The notes under the pieces were generated by a model. The model searched no databases. It was given only the letters and a program-made list of their open reading frames with translations, and was not told where the DNA came from. Shown piece after piece: positions 18,321 to 28,461 of a stretch of DNA of 64,000 nt. This DNA comes from Opitutus sp. ER46. Lineage in GTDB: Bacteria; Verrucomicrobiota; Verrucomicrobiia; Opitutales; Opitutaceae. Made by a program: the position numbers and the translations under genes. The stretch's first letter is position 1; every line of letters starts with the position of its first letter. The stretch covers positions 124,001-188,000 of the forward strand of contig NZ_QAYX01000022.1 of the NCBI RefSeq assembly GCF_003054705.1. Direction: 5' to 3'.

Positions 18321-19052
18321 ATGTCCCCCACTCTGCTGATCAACGGCGCCAAGGGCCGGATGGGCCACGCGCTGCTCCAGGCCGCGCAGGAGTTCAACCT
18401 GACGGTGGCCGCGACTGCTGATGCCGGCGATGACCTCGCCGCGGCGATGGACCGCGCCGACGTCACGGTGGACTTCAGTTCGCATCTGGCGACGCGCCAG
18501 CTCCTCGAGCTGGCCATCGCCGAGCGGAAGCCGGTCGTCATCGGCACCACCGGCCATGCGCCGGAGGCCAAGGCGCAGCTGCTCAAGCTGGCCGCGCAGG
18601 TCCCCTGCGTGTGGGCCGGTAATTACTCCGTCGGTGTGAATCTGCTCTTCGCGCTCACGCGCCGGGCGACAGCCGTGCTGGGGGCGACGTATGACGCGGA
18701 GGTCGTCGAGATGCACCACCGCTTCAAAAAGGACGCGCCGAGCGGCACCGCCGCCCGCCTGCTCGAGATCATCCTCGAGGAACGCAAGCTGGGGGCGGAA
18801 GCGCTGCGCCACGGCCGCAACGGCATCACAGGCGAGCGTACTTCCGCCGAGGTCGGCATCCATTCGCTGCGCGGCGGCGACGTCGTGGGCGACCACACGG
18901 TGATCTTTGCGGCGCTGGGCGAACGCCTCGAGCTCACGCACAAGGCGAGTGACCGTGCGATCTTTGCCCAAGGCGCACTGCGGGCGGCACGGTGGATCGT
19001 GAACCAGCCGGCTGGCGTGTACGACATGCAGGATGTGCTCGGACTGAAGTGA
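18321..19052 (+). CDS. dapB: 4-hydroxy-tetrahydrodipicolinate reductase
   Basis: DapB reduces the product of DapA with NAD(P)H. The 243-residue protein opens with a Rossmann-type segment (LINGAKGRMGHALLQAA, matching the GxxGxMG motif). It has the central VVIGTTGH and GNYSVGVNLLFAL, and the catalytic/substrate block VEMHHRFKKDAPSGTA with the His-His and Lys expected of the family. The C-terminal block HTVIFAALGERLELTHKASDR is also typical. It is eight bases downstream of dapA and 64 bases upstream of ruvA. Confidence 0.97.
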   Translation: MSPTLLINGAKGRMGHALLQAAQEFNLTVAATADAGDDLAAAMDRADVTVDFSSHLATRQLLELAIAERKPVVIGTTGHAPEAKAQLLKLAAQVPCVWAGNYSVGVNLLFALTRRATAVLGATYDAEVVEMHHRFKKDAPSGTAARLLEIILEERKLGAEALRHGRNGITGERTSAEVGIHSLRGGDVVGDHTVIFAALGERLELTHKASDRAIFAQGALRAARWIVNQPAGVYDMQDVLGLK

Positions 19053-19116
19053 GCCGACCGAGACGCGGGGCGCTTTTCTCCTCGCCCCCCTCGCCGCGGT
19101 CGTCGGTACTTCCGCC

Positions 19117-19716
19117 ATGATCACCTCCATCCAGGGAACCCTGACGGCCGCGACGCCGTTGCGTGCGATCGTCGCCTTGAACGGGTTCGAGTACGAGGTG
19201 CACATCCCGGTGACCACCGCCGAGAAGCTGCCGGCCACGGGGACGACGGTGAAGCTGCACACGCTCGTGATCTACCGGGAGGACGCGCAGACGCTGTACG
19301 GATTTGCCACTCCGGCCGAACGCGATTTTTTCCGGCTGTTGATCGAGAACGTGACGGGAGTCGGCCCCAAGCTCGCGCTGACGATCATGAGCCGGCTCTC
19401 CCTGCCCTCCCTGGAGAGCGCGATCCGGCTCGGCGACATTGCGACGCTTTCGAAATGCCCGGGCATCGGCAAGAAGACGGCGGAACGGCTGGTCGTGGAA
19501 CTCAAGGCGAAGCTCGGCGCCGCCGACACGCCGGTGGCCCTGGGCGAGCACGAGGCGGCCGCAGAGGCGGGACCGAGCGCGCATCGCGACGCCGTGGCCG
19601 CGCTGATCGCGCTCGGCTACAAAGCCGCGGATGCCGATCAGGCCGTGCGCCGCGCCGCTTTGGCGTTGGGCGCGACGGCCACGACCGAAGCGTTGATCAA
19701 GAGGGCGCTGGCCTGA
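19117..19716 (+). CDS. ruvA: Holliday junction branch migration complex subunit RuvA
   Basis: RuvA binds four-way junctions and recruits the RuvB motor. The 199-residue protein shows domain I (MITSIQGTLTAATPLRAIVALNGFEYEVHI, OB fold), domain II with two helix-hairpin-helix motifs (LIENVTGVGPKLALTIMS and LSKCPGIGKKTAERLVVELK), and a C-terminal domain III (AVAALIALGYKAADADQAVRRA) for RuvB contact. It follows dapB. ruvB and ruvC are not in the window. It converges on the esterase gene, and the stops are only 12 bases apart. Confidence 0.97.
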   Translation: MITSIQGTLTAATPLRAIVALNGFEYEVHIPVTTAEKLPATGTTVKLHTLVIYREDAQTLYGFATPAERDFFRLLIENVTGVGPKLALTIMSRLSLPSLESAIRLGDIATLSKCPGIGKKTAERLVVELKAKLGAADTPVALGEHEAAAEAGPSAHRDAVAALIALGYKAADADQAVRRAALALGATATTEALIKRALA

Positions 19717-19728
19717 CGTCCGCGCTGG

Positions 19729-20649
19729 TCAGTTCCGGGATGGCAACCAGCCGTTGAAGCGCATCCAGGCCTCGCACAGCTTGGGCCAGTCGGCGGTCGG
19801 GCCGAGCTTCGGATCCATGCCCGCTCCGTGCGGCCCCTTCGGATACAGGTGCATCTCGATGGGGCGGTTGGCCCGGCGCATCGCCTGGAAGAACAGCAGG
19901 CTGTTTTCGACGACCACGGTCCGGTCCTCGGTGGAGTGCACGAGAAATGTCGGCGGTGTCTGCGCGGTGACCTGCGCGTCGACGGAAAGGTGGTGCCGCA
20001 GCTCCGGCGATGGATTGTCCCCCAGCAGCGCGCGAATCGAGGCCGCATGGCCGTACGGCGGCTGCATGGAAATCACCGGGAACACCAGAATCATGAAGTC
20101 GGGGCGGCCGTTCACCGGGTCGAGCGCCGCGCCGGTGCGGCCCTCCGGCGCGTCGGCGAGGGTTCCGGCACAGGCCGTGAGATGGCCGCCGGCGGAACCG
20201 CCGAGCATCCCGATCCGGTCCGGCTTCACGCCAAATTCCGCGGCGCGCGACCGCACCATCCGCACCGCGCGCAATGCATCCTGCAGCGGCGCGGGGTGCC
20301 CGTACTCAGCGTTGCGATACTTGAGCATGAACACGGTCACGCCGAGTGAGTTCAGCCAGGTCGTGAGCTCGCCACCGTTGAGGCCCGCCGCCACGCGTAC
20401 ATATCCCCCACCCGGGGCATAGATCACCGCCGTGCCATTCGCCTTTCCCGGCGGCGGGGCAAAAACGGTGAGGGTCGGATGATGGATGTTCAGAAAACGT
20501 CCATTCTCCTCCCGTTCGGGACCGGCGTCCGGCTTCAGCCCCGGGACTCCCTCCGGCCAGAGATCGATGATGGGCGGGGCGGCGCGCGACAGCAGCGGCG
20601 CGACGAGCGCCAGCGCGAGGCAGAGCACGAGACGGGGGCTGAGGTGCAT
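19729..20649 (-). CDS. Secreted alpha/beta hydrolase (BD-FAE / acetyl xylan esterase-like)
   Basis: A 306-residue esterase-like protein with signal peptide MHLSPRLVLCLALALVAPLL, cleaved near SRAAP. The alpha/beta-hydrolase core shows the oxyanion motif VIYAPGGGYVRVA, nucleophile S152 in MLGGSAGGHLTA, the acid Asp in VHSTEDRTVVVEN, and the His in YPKGPHGAGM. These features fit the family that includes acetyl xylan esterases and feruloyl esterases acting on plant polysaccharides. The substrate is inferred only from family and from the nearby pectin genes. It is transcribed toward ruvA and lies downstream of uvrA with a 90-base gap. Confidence 0.85.
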   Translation of the reverse strand: MHLSPRLVLCLALALVAPLLSRAAPPIIDLWPEGVPGLKPDAGPEREENGRFLNIHHPTLTVFAPPPGKANGTAVIYAPGGGYVRVAAGLNGGELTTWLNSLGVTVFMLKYRNAEYGHPAPLQDALRAVRMVRSRAAEFGVKPDRIGMLGGSAGGHLTACAGTLADAPEGRTGAALDPVNGRPDFMILVFPVISMQPPYGHAASIRALLGDNPSPELRHHLSVDAQVTAQTPPTFLVHSTEDRTVVVENSLLFFQAMRRANRPIEMHLYPKGPHGAGMDPKLGPTADWPKLCEAWMRFNGWLPSRN

Positions 20650-20739
20650 GCGGGGCGGAATTGGGTTTGAATTCTGTGGGTGGGGTGGCGCACCGCAATC
20701 GCCCGGGCGGCTAACAGTCAGACCGGCGGCGCGACTCCC

Positions 20740-23676
20740 CTACTTTCCCGCCGCCGCCCACCGGCGCAGCGCCTCGCCCGTCAGCGAGCCGGGCTCGGTT
20801 TCGATGTCGGCCCGCGACCCCGCGTAGATCAACTGGCCGCCGTGGCGACCGCCGCCCGGGCCCAGATCGATCAACCAGTCGGCCAGGTTGATCACGTCGA
20901 GGTTGTGCTCGATGATGATCACCGTGTTGCCGGCGTCGCGGAGTTTGAACAGCAGGTCCATCAGCTTCTGGATATCGGTCCAGTGCAGCCCGGTGGTCGG
21001 TTCGTCGAGGATGTAGAGCGTCGATCCCTGCTGCCGCTTGCTGAGCTCAAGCGACAGCTTAATGCGTTGGGCCTCGCCGCCCGAAAGCGTCGTGGCGGAC
21101 TGCCCCAACGTGAGGTAGCCGAGTCCGACCGCCTCGAGCGTCTCGAGCTTGTCGATGACGCGCGGGATGTTGCGGAAGAGCTGAATCGCCTCGCGCACGG
21201 TCATGTCCAGGACGTCCGCGATGGAGCGACCGTGGAACAGAATCTCCAGGGTCTCACGATTGAAGCGCCGCCCGCCGCAGCTCGGGCACGGCGCGTAGGC
21301 GTCGGGCATGAACTGCATGTCGAGCTTGATCACGCCATCGCCCTGGCACCGCTCGCAGCGACCGCCGCGGACGTTGAACGAGAACCGGCTCGCCTTGTAG
21401 CCGCGCACCTTGGCGAGCGGAGCCTGGGCGTAGAGGTCGCGCAGCAGCGGCAGCAGATCGACATAGCTCGCCGGGTTGGAGCGCGGGCTGCGGCCGATCG
21501 GCTCCTGGTCGACCTGCACGAGCTTCTCGAAGAAATCGAGGTTCTCGATTTGGCGATGGGGCGCCGGAATGGCGCGGGCGCCATTCAGTTTGCGGGCGGC
21601 GGCGGCGGCCAGGATGTCCAGCACGAGCGTGCTCTTGCCCGAGCCGCTGACGCCGGTGACGCACGTCAGCAATCCGACGGGGAACTTCACGTCGATGCCC
21701 TTGAGGTTGTTCGCGCGCGCCTCCCGCACGGTCAGCCACGCGCCGTCGGGCGGCTTCACCTTGGTGTCGCGAACCACCGACATTTTGCGCGCGAGATAGG
21801 GCCCAGTCCGCGAGGCTTTGAGCGGGAGCTGCATGCAGGCGTCCGGAGTGCCCTGGAACAGCAGGTACCCGCCCTCGATGCCGGCCTCGGGCCCGAGTTC
21901 GATGAGTTCGTCGGCCGCGCGCATGGTGTCCTCGTCGTGCTCCACCACGAGCACGGTGTTCCCGCGATCGCGGAGCGCGACGAGCGTCTCGAGGAGTTTC
22001 TGGTTGTCGTGCGGATGCAGGCCGATGCTCGGCTCATCCAAGACATAGATGACACCGACCAGGCCCATGCCGAGTTGGGTGGCCAGCCGCACGCGCTGGG
22101 CCTCGCCGCCCGAGAGCGTGCCATAGTCGCGTTCCAGCGTCAGGTAGCCAAGGCCGGTCTCGAGCAGAAAGTGGAGGCGTTGCTCGATGCCGGTCACCAC
22201 ATCGCGCAACGCGTCGTTGTTGCCATGCGCGGCCACCAGGCGGCGCGCGAAACCGTGCGCGGTCTCCACGTCAAGGGCCATGAACTGCGGGAATGTGAGG
22301 GCCGGCGGCAGCGGCGCGGCGGGCTGTCCGGGCGCGACCGCGTTGGCCGCCGGGGCGGTTTCCGGCACGGGCTGATCGCGGATGAGGACGGCGCCGCTGC
22401 GCGCGTTGAGCCGCGAGCCGTGACACTCCGGGCAATCGCCGCTGATCATGTAGGCGGTCAGCCGCGCGCGGAAGCCCTCACTATCCGTGTGCCGGAAACT
22501 TTCTTCGAGGTCCGCAATGACGCCGGCGAAAGGCATGGCCTTGGCCTCGCGCATGCGCCGCAGCTTGAAGGCAAACTGCCGGTCTCCCGCGCCGACGAGC
22601 AGGACGCGGCGCGTCTCCTCGGGCAGCTTGCGCCACGGCACGTCGGCATCGAAGGGCAGTTGCTCAGCCAGCTGCTTCAGCAGGGCATTGTGCTTGATGA
22701 TGAGATTTTTCCCGCCGATCCGCCACGGCTTGATCGCGCCCTCACGCACACTCTTCTCCGGGTCGGGCACGATCAACTCCGGGACAAATTTCAGCTTGCG
22801 GCCAATGCCGTCGCAGGACGGGCAGGCGCCCTCACGATGGCTGAAGGAGAAGTGTCGCGGCGTGAGCTTGTCGAAAACGTCGCCGCAAATCTCGCACGCG
22901 AGCGATTCACTGAGCAGCAACTCGCGCCAGGGCTCGTCCGCCGTGCGTTGCGCGAGGACGATGGCGCGGTCCTTGCCCTCGCGAAACGCGAGCTCGAGCG
23001 AGTCTGCGAGACGGCTGCGTTGGTCGACGGACGCGACCAGCCGGTCGACCACCAGGTCGACCGCAATCTCCCTCGTCCCCACGCCTACCGGGAGAATTTT
23101 CGGGTCGTCGAGGGTCTTGATCTCGCCGTTGAGACGCACGCGCTGAAAGCCGCGCTGGCGCAGGCGGGGCAGTTCATCGCGCAGCACGCTGGGTTTTGCG
23201 CGCATGAAGGGCGCCAACAGCATCACCCGGCAGCCCGCACATTCGGCGAGCACCCGCTGCACATTGTCGTCGAGGGAACGTTGAATGATCCGGCCGCCGT
23301 CCTTGGGACAATACTGTTCGCCAGCGAGCGCCCACAGGAGCTGGGCGTAATCGGCAATCTCCGTCGCAGTGGCGATCGTGGTGCGCGGGCCGCCAGCTCC
23401 GGTGCGCTGCTCGATCGCGAGCACCGGCGACAGGCCGTGTATGAAATCGACGTCGGGGCGCTTGAGCTGATCGAGCACCTGGCGGGCCTGCGTGCTCAGC
23501 GATTCGATGTATTTCCGGTAGCCCTCCGCGTAGATGGTATCGAACGCAAGCGACGACTTCCCCGAGCCGCTCGGACCGGTGATAACGACGAGTTTGCCGC
23601 GCGGAATCCGCAGCTCCAGGTTCTTTAAGTTGTGCTCCCGTGCGCCTTTAACGTGGATGGTGGTCGCGACCTGCAT
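20740..23676 (-). CDS. uvrA: Excinuclease ABC subunit A
   Basis: UvrA is the damage-recognition ATPase of nucleotide excision repair. The 978-residue protein has two ABC modules: P-loops [21 protein letters not shown] near residue 35 and [17 protein letters not shown] in the second half. The signatures are [16 protein letters not shown] and [16 protein letters not shown], and the Walker B segments are [14 protein letters not shown] and [14 protein letters not shown]. Zinc-binding Cys groups occur at [22 protein letters not shown] and CPSCGG. The family motif GHWPEC-type block appears as [13 protein letters not shown]. Length and order are normal. A 190-base divergent gap separates it from the DUF1302 gene. 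Confidence 0.98.
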   Translation of the reverse strand: MQVATTIHVKGAREHNLKNLELRIPRGKLVVITGPSGSGKSSLAFDTIYAEGYRKYIESLSTQARQVLDQLKRPDVDFIHGLSPVLAIEQRTGAGGPRTTIATATEIADYAQLLWALAGEQYCPKDGGRIIQRSLDDNVQRVLAECAGCRVMLLAPFMRAKPSVLRDELPRLRQRGFQRVRLNGEIKTLDDPKILPVGVGTREIAVDLVVDRLVASVDQRSRLADSLELAFREGKDRAIVLAQRTADEPWRELLLSESLACEICGDVFDKLTPRHFSFSHREGACPSCDGIGRKLKFVPELIVPDPEKSVREGAIKPWRIGGKNLIIKHNALLKQLAEQLPFDADVPWRKLPEETRRVLLVGAGDRQFAFKLRRMREAKAMPFAGVIADLEESFRHTDSEGFRARLTAYMISGDCPECHGSRLNARSGAVLIRDQPVPETAPAANAVAPGQPAAPLPPALTFPQFMALDVETAHGFARRLVAAHGNNDALRDVVTGIEQRLHFLLETGLGYLTLERDYGTLSGGEAQRVRLATQLGMGLVGVIYVLDEPSIGLHPHDNQKLLETLVALRDRGNTVLVVEHDEDTMRAADELIELGPEAGIEGGYLLFQGTPDACMQLPLKASRTGPYLARKMSVVRDTKVKPPDGAWLTVREARANNLKGIDVKFPVGLLTCVTGVSGSGKSTLVLDILAAAAARKLNGARAIPAPHRQIENLDFFEKLVQVDQEPIGRSPRSNPASYVDLLPLLRDLYAQAPLAKVRGYKASRFSFNVRGGRCERCQGDGVIKLDMQFMPDAYAPCPSCGGRRFNRETLEILFHGRSIADVLDMTVREAIQLFRNIPRVIDKLETLEAVGLGYLTLGQSATTLSGGEAQRIKLSLELSKRQQGSTLYILDEPTTGLHWTDIQKLMDLLFKLRDAGNTVIIIEHNLDVINLADWLIDLGPGGGRHGGQLIYAGSRADIETEPGSLTGEALRRWAAAGK

Positions 23677-23868
23677 GTATGACCCGGAGTCTCGACGAAA
23701 TTAGGCGCCGGTCAAAGCTGCATCAGTGTTTTTGCCTATGGTTGGCTGCAGGGGATTTACCCTTGGCGGAGGCCGGCGGGGTGTCTTTTCTCCCGGCCGC
23801 TAGTGTAAGTCTGTCCAGCTACTTACTAACCCAATTCGACAGGGTCCGCTGAGGACCTTTGCCTAATT

Positions 23869-25854
23869 ATGCAATCCCTACGGATGTTTTCGTTTCGCGG
23901 CCGCGTTGGTGCGGTGGCGCTCGCGTTGTGCGGCCTGGCCACTCTGGCCAATCCCGTCCAAGCCGTGCCGTTTTCGGCGGGCGAGTTGAAGGGCAACTTC
24001 GACAGCACGCTCTCGTTCGGCGCGATGTATCGACTGTACGACCCGAGTGCAGATTACTACGGCATCTCGGCCACCTACAACGGTGTCCCCGGCCTGCAGA
24101 ACTCGGTCAATGCGGACGATGGCAACCTGAACTATGGCCGCGGTCTTGCCTCCGCCCTGGTCAAGGGCTCGCACGACCTCGAATTCAAGTATCGGAATTT
24201 CGGCGGACTCGTCCGCGGCTACTGGTTCTACGACTTCAAGGCGGACGACACCGACCGGACGAAGCTGAGCGATCTGGCGAAGGATCGCGTCGTGCACGGC
24301 GGCCAGCTGCTCGACATGTATGTGCGCACGACGTTCGAGCTACAGAACTCCGCACCAGTCGAATTGCGCGTCGGCCGCCAGGTCCTGAGTCTCGGCGAGA
24401 GCACCTTCATCCCGAACGGTCTCAATATCGTCAACCCCGCGGACCTCTCGAAGCTCCGCACGCCGGGTTCCGAGATCAAGGAGGCGCTCCTGCCCGTGAA
24501 TATGATCAAGGCCTCGGTGGGGCTGACGTCGAACATCACGGTCGAGCCCTTCGTGCTGCTCGAGTTTCGCCGCAATGAACTCGAGCCGGCCGGCACCTTC
24601 TTCTCGACCAACGATGTCGCCACGCGCGGCGGAAACACGGTGTGGCTCGGCTTCGGCAGCATCGCGGACCGCTACAGCACGATCGGCGGCATCCCGCGTG
24701 ACCGGGACCGCGACGCGCAAAACTATGGTCAGTGGGGCGTCGCGGTGCGCGCGATGGTGCCACAGATCCAGGACACCGAGTTCGGGCTTTATTATGCGCG
24801 ATACTCCAGCCGCTCGCCGATCCTGAGCGCGTTCACGCCCACGGCCGGCATCAGCTCGGCGCTGGTTCAGTCCACGGCGGTTTCGATCGCGCAGGGCACC
24901 TTGGCGCCGGCTCTGGTCAACGCCGGCCTCCCGCCGACCTCCGTGCCGGGAGCCGTCCAGACATTGCTCGGTGCCGCCCTTACGGGCGTCCCGGCGAGCG
25001 CGCTGCCGGCCAACCTGCAGCCGTTCTATCCCGCCGCCGCCACCATCGCGGCCAACGCGGGCAAGGTCGGCCTGCTGACCGCTGCCGGCGCCGCCCGCTA
25101 TTTTGCGGAGTATCCGGAGGACATCTACATGTACGGTGCCAGCTTCAACACCTCGATCGGCACCACCGGCATCTCCTGGCAGGGTGAAGTTGGCCTCAAG
25201 GAGGATGTGCCCCTGCAGGTCGACGACGTCGAACTCCTGTTCGCCGCGCTCTCGAGCCTCTCGCCGAAGTTCGGCGCGAGTAATCAAATCGGAAGCTATC
25301 TCGGCCAGTACAACCGGGAGATCTCCGGCTATCGCCGCCATAACGTGTGGACTGCGCAGACCACGCTGACGAAGGTCTTCGGCCCAATGCTCGGCTCCCA
25401 GCAGTTCACCCTGCTCGGTGAAGTCGGCGGCGTCTGGGTCAACCTTCCCTCGAAGGACGTGCTCCGGTACGACTCCTCCGGCACCTTTACCTCGGGCAGC
25501 CAGACCGCAATGGACAACACCGGCTTTGCGCAATATGCGGCCACGCCCGCGAGCGCGTTTGCCGACAAGTTCTCCTGGGGTTACGCGGTGCTCGGGCGGC
25601 TTGAGTATTCGGGCCTGCTGCCGAACATCACCACGCTGCCGTCCGTCGCCTTCACCCATGATGTGCGCGGCAATACCCCCCTCCCGCTCGGCAACTTCCT
25701 CCAGGACCGCAAGAGCGTGACCGTCGGCGTCGAGTTCAGCTACCGCAACGCGCTCTCGGTTGAGCTGCGGTACGTCAACTTCTTCGGTGCTGGTAAATAC
25801 AATCTGATGGCCGACCGGGATTTCTTCACCACCACGGTGAAATACTCGTTCTAA
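23869..25854 (+). CDS. DUF1302 family outer-membrane protein
   Basis: This 661-residue protein has a signal peptide (about 1-32, ending NPVQA before VPFSAG). A beta-rich sequence follows with alternating hydrophobics, and the last residue is Phe (TTVKYSF), as in outer-membrane barrels. Family features are FDSTLSFGAMYRLYDPSADYYG near the mature start and VELRVGRQVLSLGESTFIPNGLN. It is the first of four genes: DUF1302, DUF1329, YCF48-like and MMPL. The same set is familiar from proteobacterial genomes. By position and predicted location this would be the outer-membrane channel of an export or envelope lipid pathway, which is inference. The promoter should lie in the 190 bases before it. Confidence 0.85.
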   Translation: MQSLRMFSFRGRVGAVALALCGLATLANPVQAVPFSAGELKGNFDSTLSFGAMYRLYDPSADYYGISATYNGVPGLQNSVNADDGNLNYGRGLASALVKGSHDLEFKYRNFGGLVRGYWFYDFKADDTDRTKLSDLAKDRVVHGGQLLDMYVRTTFELQNSAPVELRVGRQVLSLGESTFIPNGLNIVNPADLSKLRTPGSEIKEALLPVNMIKASVGLTSNITVEPFVLLEFRRNELEPAGTFFSTNDVATRGGNTVWLGFGSIADRYSTIGGIPRDRDRDAQNYGQWGVAVRAMVPQIQDTEFGLYYARYSSRSPILSAFTPTAGISSALVQSTAVSIAQGTLAPALVNAGLPPTSVPGAVQTLLGAALTGVPASALPANLQPFYPAAATIAANAGKVGLLTAAGAARYFAEYPEDIYMYGASFNTSIGTTGISWQGEVGLKEDVPLQVDDVELLFAALSSLSPKFGASNQIGSYLGQYNREISGYRRHNVWTAQTTLTKVFGPMLGSQQFTLLGEVGGVWVNLPSKDVLRYDSSGTFTSGSQTAMDNTGFAQYAATPASAFADKFSWGYAVLGRLEYSGLLPNITTLPSVAFTHDVRGNTPLPLGNFLQDRKSVTVGVEFSYRNALSVELRYVNFFGAGKYNLMADRDFFTTTVKYSF

Positions 25855-25946
25855 ACCTCCCCTCCAACCGGCGGTCGTCTTGCGGCCGCCTCCCCCATTT
25901 TCCCCGGGCGTCGGCAAGACCGCCGCCCATTTGCTTCCCCTTCACG

Positions 25947-27305
25947 ATGAAAATCCGCCTCCTGTTCGTCCTGTCGTGCGCCGCCGTCGCGGCGTCTGCC
26001 ACCCGGGCCGCCGTCTCCGAGGCCGAGGCCGCCCGCCTTGGCAAAGACCTCACTCCGATGGGAGCTGAGGCCGCCGGAAATGCTGCCGGCACCATCCCCG
26101 CCTGGAATGGCGGCATCATGACCCCGCCGGCCGGTTACAAGCCGGGTGACCACCACCCCGATCCGTTTGCGGCCGACCAGCCTCTCTATACGATCACGGC
26201 CGCCAACATGGCCGAGCACGCCGAGCAGTTGACTGCCGGTCATCAGGCGCTGCTCAAGGCGTACCCGACCTACAAGATGGTGGTGTATCCGACGCGACGC
26301 AGCGCCTCGTATCCGCAGCGCATCTATGACGCCACCCGGGCCAACGCCACGACGGGGCAGATCGTCGCCAACGGCAACGGCATCAGCAACGCCACCATTG
26401 GCGTGCCGTTTCCGATTCCCCAGAGCGGCATCGAAGTCGTCTGGAACTTCCTGACCCGCTTCCGCGGCTACGCGGCCGTGCGCTACATCGACCAGGCCGC
26501 CGTGGAGCGCGGCGGCGGTTACCAGATCGTGAAGTTCGAGGACGAGTTCCTCTACAACTACTCGCGCCCGGACATCACCGTGAAGGAACTCGATGAGGGC
26601 AACGTGCTCGTCTACTTCAAGCAGGCGACTCTCGCCCCCGCCCGCCTCGCCGGCACCATCCTGGTGGTCTGGGACAGCCTCAATCAGGTGAAGGAGCCGC
26701 GTCGGGCCTGGCAGTACAACGCGGGCCGGCGCCGCGTGACGCGCGCACCGAACGTCGCCTACGACAATCCCGGCACCAATGCCGACGGCCAGCGCACCAC
26801 CGACCAGTTCGACTTCTTTTCCGGCGCCCCTGATCGCTACGAATGGAAGCTCCTCGGAAAGAAGGAAATGTTGGTCCCGTACAACTCCTACAAGCTCCAT
26901 GCCAAGGGTTTGAAAGCCTCGGAGATCCTCAAGCCGCTGCACATCAACCAGGACCTCGCGCGTTACGAGCTGCACCGTGTCTGGGTGGTCGATGCGACCC
27001 TGAAGCCGGGTGTCTCCCACCTCTATTCGCGTCGGACCTTCTACATCGATGAGGACAGCTGGCAGATCCTGGCCGCCGACCATTACGACGGTCGCGGGCA
27101 GATGTGGCGTCCCTCCGAGGCCCACTGTATCAATTATTACGATGCGCCGACGTTCTGGAGCACGCTCGAGGTCATTCACGACCTGCAGAACAACCGGTAC
27201 CTCGCCCTCGGCCTCGACAACGAAAACGCGATGTACGACTTCACGCTGAAACGGGCGCCTTCCGACTACACGCCGGAGTCGCTCCGGCGCGAAGGCGTTC
27301 GCTAA
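25947..27305 (+). CDS. DUF1329 domain-containing periplasmic/envelope protein
   Basis: A 452-residue exported protein: signal peptide MKIRLLFVLSCAAVAASATRA, then the DUF1329 signature LTPMGAEAAGNAAGTIPAWNGG and GYKPGDHHPDPF. DUF1329 is distantly related to outer-membrane lipoprotein sorting (LolB-like) folds, so a lipid-carrier role between membranes is plausible. Later blocks with many aromatics (YNAGRRRVTRAPNVAYDNPG, DRYEWKLLGKKEMLVPYNSY, SRRTFYIDEDSWQILAADHYD) are typical. It follows the DUF1302 gene by 92 bases. A terminator hairpin lies after it, so expression of the downstream YCF48/MMPL genes may be lower or partly separate. Confidence 0.88.
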   Translation: MKIRLLFVLSCAAVAASATRAAVSEAEAARLGKDLTPMGAEAAGNAAGTIPAWNGGIMTPPAGYKPGDHHPDPFAADQPLYTITAANMAEHAEQLTAGHQALLKAYPTYKMVVYPTRRSASYPQRIYDATRANATTGQIVANGNGISNATIGVPFPIPQSGIEVVWNFLTRFRGYAAVRYIDQAAVERGGGYQIVKFEDEFLYNYSRPDITVKELDEGNVLVYFKQATLAPARLAGTILVVWDSLNQVKEPRRAWQYNAGRRRVTRAPNVAYDNPGTNADGQRTTDQFDFFSGAPDRYEWKLLGKKEMLVPYNSYKLHAKGLKASEILKPLHINQDLARYELHRVWVVDATLKPGVSHLYSRRTFYIDEDSWQILAADHYDGRGQMWRPSEAHCINYYDAPTFWSTLEVIHDLQNNRYLALGLDNENAMYDFTLKRAPSDYTPESLRREGVR

Positions 27306-27318
27306 GCATCTCCACCCG

Positions 27319-27342
27319 GCCGCGCATCCGCTTGTGCGCGGC
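27319..27342 (+). repeat. Small hairpin after the DUF1329 gene
   Basis: An 8-bp inverted repeat (27319-27326 with 27335-27342, GCCGCGCA and TGCGCGGC) lies just ahead of the stronger terminator hairpin. It may stabilise the 3' end of the message. Confidence 0.45.
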
Positions 27343-27347
27343 GAGAT

Positions 27348-27377
27348 CGGCGCCGGGTTCACCCCCGGCGCCGTTTT
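27348..27377 (+). terminator. Intrinsic terminator between DUF1329 and YCF48-like genes
   Basis: A 10-bp stem (27348-27357, CGGCGCCGGG, with 27364-27373, CCCGGCGCCG) has a six-base loop and is followed by TTTT at 27374-27377. Its position inside the four-gene set suggests attenuation or an end point for the first two genes. Confidence 0.7.
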
Positions 27378-27454
27378 GTCCAACCGGCTGCATTGATGCC
27401 GGCCATTCTGCGTTGTTGCCGGACGCGCCCGTTTTGCCCTTTTCTGATCAGCCG

Positions 27455-28447
27455 ATGAGGTCACCAGCTCCGCTCGTCATGCGCTGCACGCGCATCCTCC
27501 CCCTCCTCCTCCTTTCCCTTCTTGCTCCCGGAGTCCAGGCGTTGCCCGTTGCCTCCCGCACGTTGCTGCTGGACGCCACCCAGGCCGGTGAGGCCATCGT
27601 GGCTGTCGGGGAGCGTGGCACCATCCTGCGCTCGGTTGACCAGGCCCGGACTTGGGTCACGGCGCAGAACCCATCGGCGGCCGCGCTCACCGGCGTCAGT
27701 TTCGGCGACGCACAGCATGGCTGGGCGGTCGGACATGACGCGATCATTCTCGCCACCACTGACGGCGGGGTCAGCTGGACCCGCCAGTGGCAGGGCGAGA
27801 ACCTCAGCGACTCGTTTCTCGACGTGCTGGCTCTCGACGCGACGCACGTCATCGCGGTCGGCGCGTACGGCCTGTGCCTGAAGACGACCGATGCGGGACG
27901 CACGTGGACGCGCCAGCGGATTCTCGAAGACGACTACCATCTCAACCACCTGACCCGCGGACCGACCGGGACGCTTTATCTGGCGGGCGAACATGGCACC
28001 TTGCTGCGTTCCACCGATCGCGGGACAACTTGGTCGCCGATCCCGACCCCGTACGACGGCTCGTTCTACGGTATCCTGCCGCTCGGTGAGCGGAGAATCC
28101 TGGCCTACGGGTTGCGCGGGCGCGTGTATCGCTCGGAGGACGACGGTGGTACCTGGCAGTTGGTGACGACGCCAGAGCCGGTGCTGCTGGCGACGGGCGT
28201 GCAAACCACTTCCGGCGCGATCCTGCTCGCCGGCGGGGCCCGCGGCCTGGTGGTGGCAACCGGAGCCGGCGGCGAGTTCAGTCGACGCGACGTCGGCGTA
28301 GCCACCGGCATTGCCGAGCTTCTCCTGCTACCCGGCGAGGCGCTGCTTGCTGTGGGCGAAGCGGGTGCGATCCGTCTCGAGGCTGCGCAGATTCAATCGG
28401 CCATCACGCCCGCTGGCGCCCCGACGTCGGCCCACCCGCAACGCTGA
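27455..28447 (+). CDS. YCF48/BNR-repeat beta-propeller protein, exported
   Basis: This ~330-residue exported propeller resembles the photosystem II assembly factor HCF136/YCF48 fold, but here it sits in an export gene set. The start is either 27455 or the ATG at 27479, which begins the signal peptide proper (MRCTRILPLLLLSLLAPGVQA). Repeats include VAVGERGTILRSVDQARTW, HGWAVGHDAIILATTDGGVSW and LAGEHGTLLRSTDRGTTW, the Asp-box/BNR pattern. It ends 14 bases before the MMPL transporter gene. A partner or chaperone role for the transporter is inferred from conserved neighbourhood only. The open frame runs upstream to 27104 inside the DUF1329 gene, and that part is not used. Confidence 0.85.
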   Translation: MRSPAPLVMRCTRILPLLLLSLLAPGVQALPVASRTLLLDATQAGEAIVAVGERGTILRSVDQARTWVTAQNPSAAALTGVSFGDAQHGWAVGHDAIILATTDGGVSWTRQWQGENLSDSFLDVLALDATHVIAVGAYGLCLKTTDAGRTWTRQRILEDDYHLNHLTRGPTGTLYLAGEHGTLLRSTDRGTTWSPIPTPYDGSFYGILPLGERRILAYGLRGRVYRSEDDGGTWQLVTTPEPVLLATGVQTTSGAILLAGGARGLVVATGAGGEFSRRDVGVATGIAELLLLPGEALLAVGEAGAIRLEAAQIQSAITPAGAPTSAHPQR

Positions 28448-28461
28448 AGCCCGCTCCTTTC

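Noticed and set aside
20680-23628. Very long open frame antisense to uvrA (982 residues)
   Set aside because: It mirrors uvrA codon by codon in GC-rich DNA. The product is Arg/Ala/Gln-rich with no domain, while the minus strand encodes a full UvrA.
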